From assembly GCA_017618435.1 (NCBI GenBank), contig JAFZUH010000067.1, positions 1 through 8,411 of the forward strand: a stretch of DNA of 8,411 bases, read 5' to 3'. Under the pieces are notes generated by a model. That model saw only the letters and a program-made list of their open reading frames with translations. It was not told where the DNA came from and made no database searches. The position numbers and the translations under genes are program-made. Each line of letters begins with the position of its first letter. The stretch's first letter is position 1. Positions 7,701-8,411 of this stretch are shown piece by piece. The stretch is from Bacteroidales bacterium (GTDB taxonomy: Bacteria > Bacteroidota > Bacteroidia > Bacteroidales > WCHB1-69).

Positions 7701-7859
7701 GACAAAGGCAATAGTTTTCAGGCAAAACATACTTATTTGAGTATTATGGAAAATTATGACGGTGAAGAGCTGAAAAATGAGGCGACACTGAAATATCAGA
7801 AAATTATTGACCAAGAAAACAAAGAAAAGGAAAAAGAAACAACAAACGATGAAGAATAA
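4791..7859 (+). CDS. Exported TPR-repeat protein of about 1020 residues
   Basis: After a signal peptide, nearly the whole protein consists of about 25 degenerate TPR-like helical pairs, with recurring A/G-Y-Y, Y-x-x-A and F/Y-x-x patterns. Examples are LGYCYYHSHQYDNAIEQL and MGSIYYNTEQDDEALKIY. Several units end in YPN or YPQS turns, as in the YbgF/CpoB-type TPR_6 group. A charged tail rich in E and K closes it. Translation from 4791 or 4797 gives a textbook signal peptide: short charged start IEKQIK, hydrophobic core FLTISILLL, likely cleavage after LGLS before QQTQ. The frame also has an ATG at 4746, but the promoter box lies between the two. No catalytic motif or lipobox is seen. Such solenoids scaffold protein complexes, so a periplasmic scaffold for the barrel protein encoded 19 bases downstream is plausible but inferred. 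The function is unknown. Confidence 0.93.
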   Translation: MSMIPIEKQIKFLTISILLLKFTLGLSQQTQKYHSPEHEFLRAKEMFQMEQYESSKSLFKSVYDQIDKKFDPKKQEALYYQTLCASILCHDDAEQLAYFFASEYPQYMNIKRIWFHLGEYLFMSKQYKKALNEFQKVDERILTPEEQIAYKFKLGYCYFSENQYEQAKPLLAEVMQTENIYQNKATFYYSHILYTEHSYNAALVGFEKLKNAETYSAIVPYYIAHIYFAIGRYEDIIAQKDMLIAKSTAKRLPEINGIVAQSYYQLRDFESAIPYFENYIKSNKNPINDEIYYMLGYCYYHSHQYDNAIEQLTRSIRQNDSLNQYAYFTLADCYLQTQQKEFASRSFLSAHENGNNKLIAEEALYNYAKLQYELSSNPFVGAISAFEKYLNDYPNSNRKNEAEQFLSTIYLTTKNYKAALASLEKIKNKSTTLLKAYQRVAYFRGLEMFNNNNFAEAKKYLDIAINNNYDEQIYAQSLFWTAEIAYQNKNYEQSVHTYNLFHNVSAAKNVEEYPMSFYNAGYADFKLKRYKSALSKFCQFENLQQNITDKKIIADAYNRIGDCYFMQSNLEQAKAYYNKTINLNTYDVDYALFQKAQSEGGLRQYNEKTQTMNQLTQQYPQSSYVGDAEYEIANTYLTTNRNTEALNAYANFVQKHPKHPLVKEAYLKMGSIYYNTEQDDEALKIYKTLVEKYPNTDEASRALKSIENIYIASGNVDDFFAYVKQVSSEKITVSYQDSITYNVASEKYFNKNYIEAEKGFTKYLEKFPNGVFSEKAHFYKGECAMRRNDFAQALPAYEYVIANGKDDELVQTSLYKAAFILCQDSNFSKAQTYYNTLLSKTVLPSYKLNSIMGLTKCAFFEKDYPKTIEYGQMLIADDKTETSQRQEARLLVARSAMMSDNFALAKQQYSILSQENKSEAVSEALYQLAFIEYKGGDLDKAEKQIFNMLVNITDDYWLAKSYILLGDIYLDKGNSFQAKHTYLSIMENYDGEELKNEATLKYQKIIDQENKEKEKETTNDEE

Positions 7860-7878
7860 CCCTATAAAAAGAAATATC

Positions 7879-8411
7879 ATGAACAGACAAAGAATTATAT
7901 ATTTGTTGGCAACAGTTGCTTTAATATGCGGGGTTTGCAAAAATAGTTCAGCACAATCCCAATACGATGTTATTGTAGGGTCAAATTTCAGCCCGACAAT
8001 CAAAGACGCTCAAGAAAAGATAATGCAAAAAGCACAAATAAAAGATACAACAACGATAGACAAAAGTATCTCTTATCAAGTTACGCCGCCTGCATACATG
8101 TATTTGCTAAGCCCCGAACCTATCAATGCTCCCAAAATAGGTCGGGACCAAATAACCAGATTATATAGAAATTATATCAAATTCGGTGTGGGAAACTATT
8201 GGACACCCTATTTGGATTTTCAAGCAGGCAGTCTCCGTTCTTCAAAATACGCATTTGGGGTCGGGGTGTTTCATCATTCTTCTTGGGGAAAAATAAAAGG
8301 CTATGCTCCGGCAAGTTTCAGTGATACAAGAATTAACGTGCATGGACAAAAGTTTTTCAAAAACTACATTTTAGAAGGTGAAATCGGATATTCCCATCTC
8401 CTTGTCCACAA
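7879..8411 (+). CDS. Outer-membrane beta-barrel-like protein (3' end beyond window)
   Basis: Only the first 177 codons are present. The N-terminus is a signal peptide, with core IIYLLATVALICGV and likely cleavage at SSA/QS after residue 25. A polar periplasmic segment (about 26-66) and a proline-containing linker with TPP and LSPEPINAP (69-84) follow. From about residue 95, alternating amphipathic strands with aromatic ends appear: LYRNYIKFGVGNYWTPY, then SLRSSKYAFGVGVFHHSSWG. These look like transmembrane beta-strands. There is no TonB-receptor plug domain before the barrel. The pattern resembles a widespread Bacteroidota group loosely annotated as TonB-dependent receptor-like or hypothetical; that is recalled, not searched. 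It starts 19 bases after the TPR gene with no promoter between them, so the two are likely co-transcribed. An in-frame ATG at 7849 would overlap the TPR gene's end and lengthen the signal peptide by ten residues. Confidence 0.85.
   Translation, partial: MNRQRIIYLLATVALICGVCKNSSAQSQYDVIVGSNFSPTIKDAQEKIMQKAQIKDTTTIDKSISYQVTPPAYMYLLSPEPINAPKIGRDQITRLYRNYIKFGVGNYWTPYLDFQAGSLRSSKYAFGVGVFHHSSWGKIKGYAPASFSDTRINVHGQKFFKNYILEGEIGYSHLLVH

Noticed and set aside
4791..7859. Identity of the TPR protein with gliding/type IX secretion factors such as SprE or PorW
   Set aside because: Those are TPR lipoproteins. Here no lipobox cysteine follows the signal peptide, and the partner gene is a barrel protein, so shared TPR content is not enough.

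Overview
The window looks like a chromosomal segment from an AT-rich, probably anaerobic or fermentative member of the Bacteroidota. Four things point there. The protein sequences have a Bacteroidota character, for example the GlyA active-site stretch DISHPAGL and its C-terminus RPLFAW. Shine-Dalgarno sequences are weak or absent. Promoter -7 boxes match the Bacteroidota primary-sigma pattern TAnnTTTG. A ferredoxin-linked 2-oxoacid oxidoreductase is present. Species cannot be named from the sequence alone.

Left part (1-1775). Bases 1-267 hold no gene I can name, only a -7-like box on the minus strand and several weak open frames. A hairpin at 268-297 ends glyA (323-1603, minus), which encodes serine hydroxymethyltransferase. 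glyA has its own -7 box just upstream. A strong intrinsic terminator at 1716-1745 ends the next minus-strand operon.

Middle part (1776-4502, minus). A compact four-gene operon is transcribed in the order ferredoxin-like delta, alpha (VorB type), beta, gamma, with gaps of only 9-23 bases. Together the genes encode one thiamine-diphosphate/Fe-S enzyme that interconverts a 2-oxoacid plus CoA and the acyl-CoA plus CO2, using ferredoxin as electron carrier. The substrate is probably a branched-chain 2-oxoacid or 2-oxoglutarate; the sequence does not decide which.

Right part (4503-8411). A very AT-rich divergent intergenic region separates that operon from a plus-strand envelope operon. Its first gene encodes an exported protein of about 1020 residues made almost entirely of roughly 25 TPR-like repeats. 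The second gene, cut by the window edge, begins with a signal peptide and continues into an outer-membrane beta-barrel-like sequence. This TPR plus barrel pair has no role I can name and is the most interesting system here. A near-perfect -7 box lies inside the longest reading frame of the TPR gene, so its real start is almost certainly 45-51 bases downstream of the first ATG.
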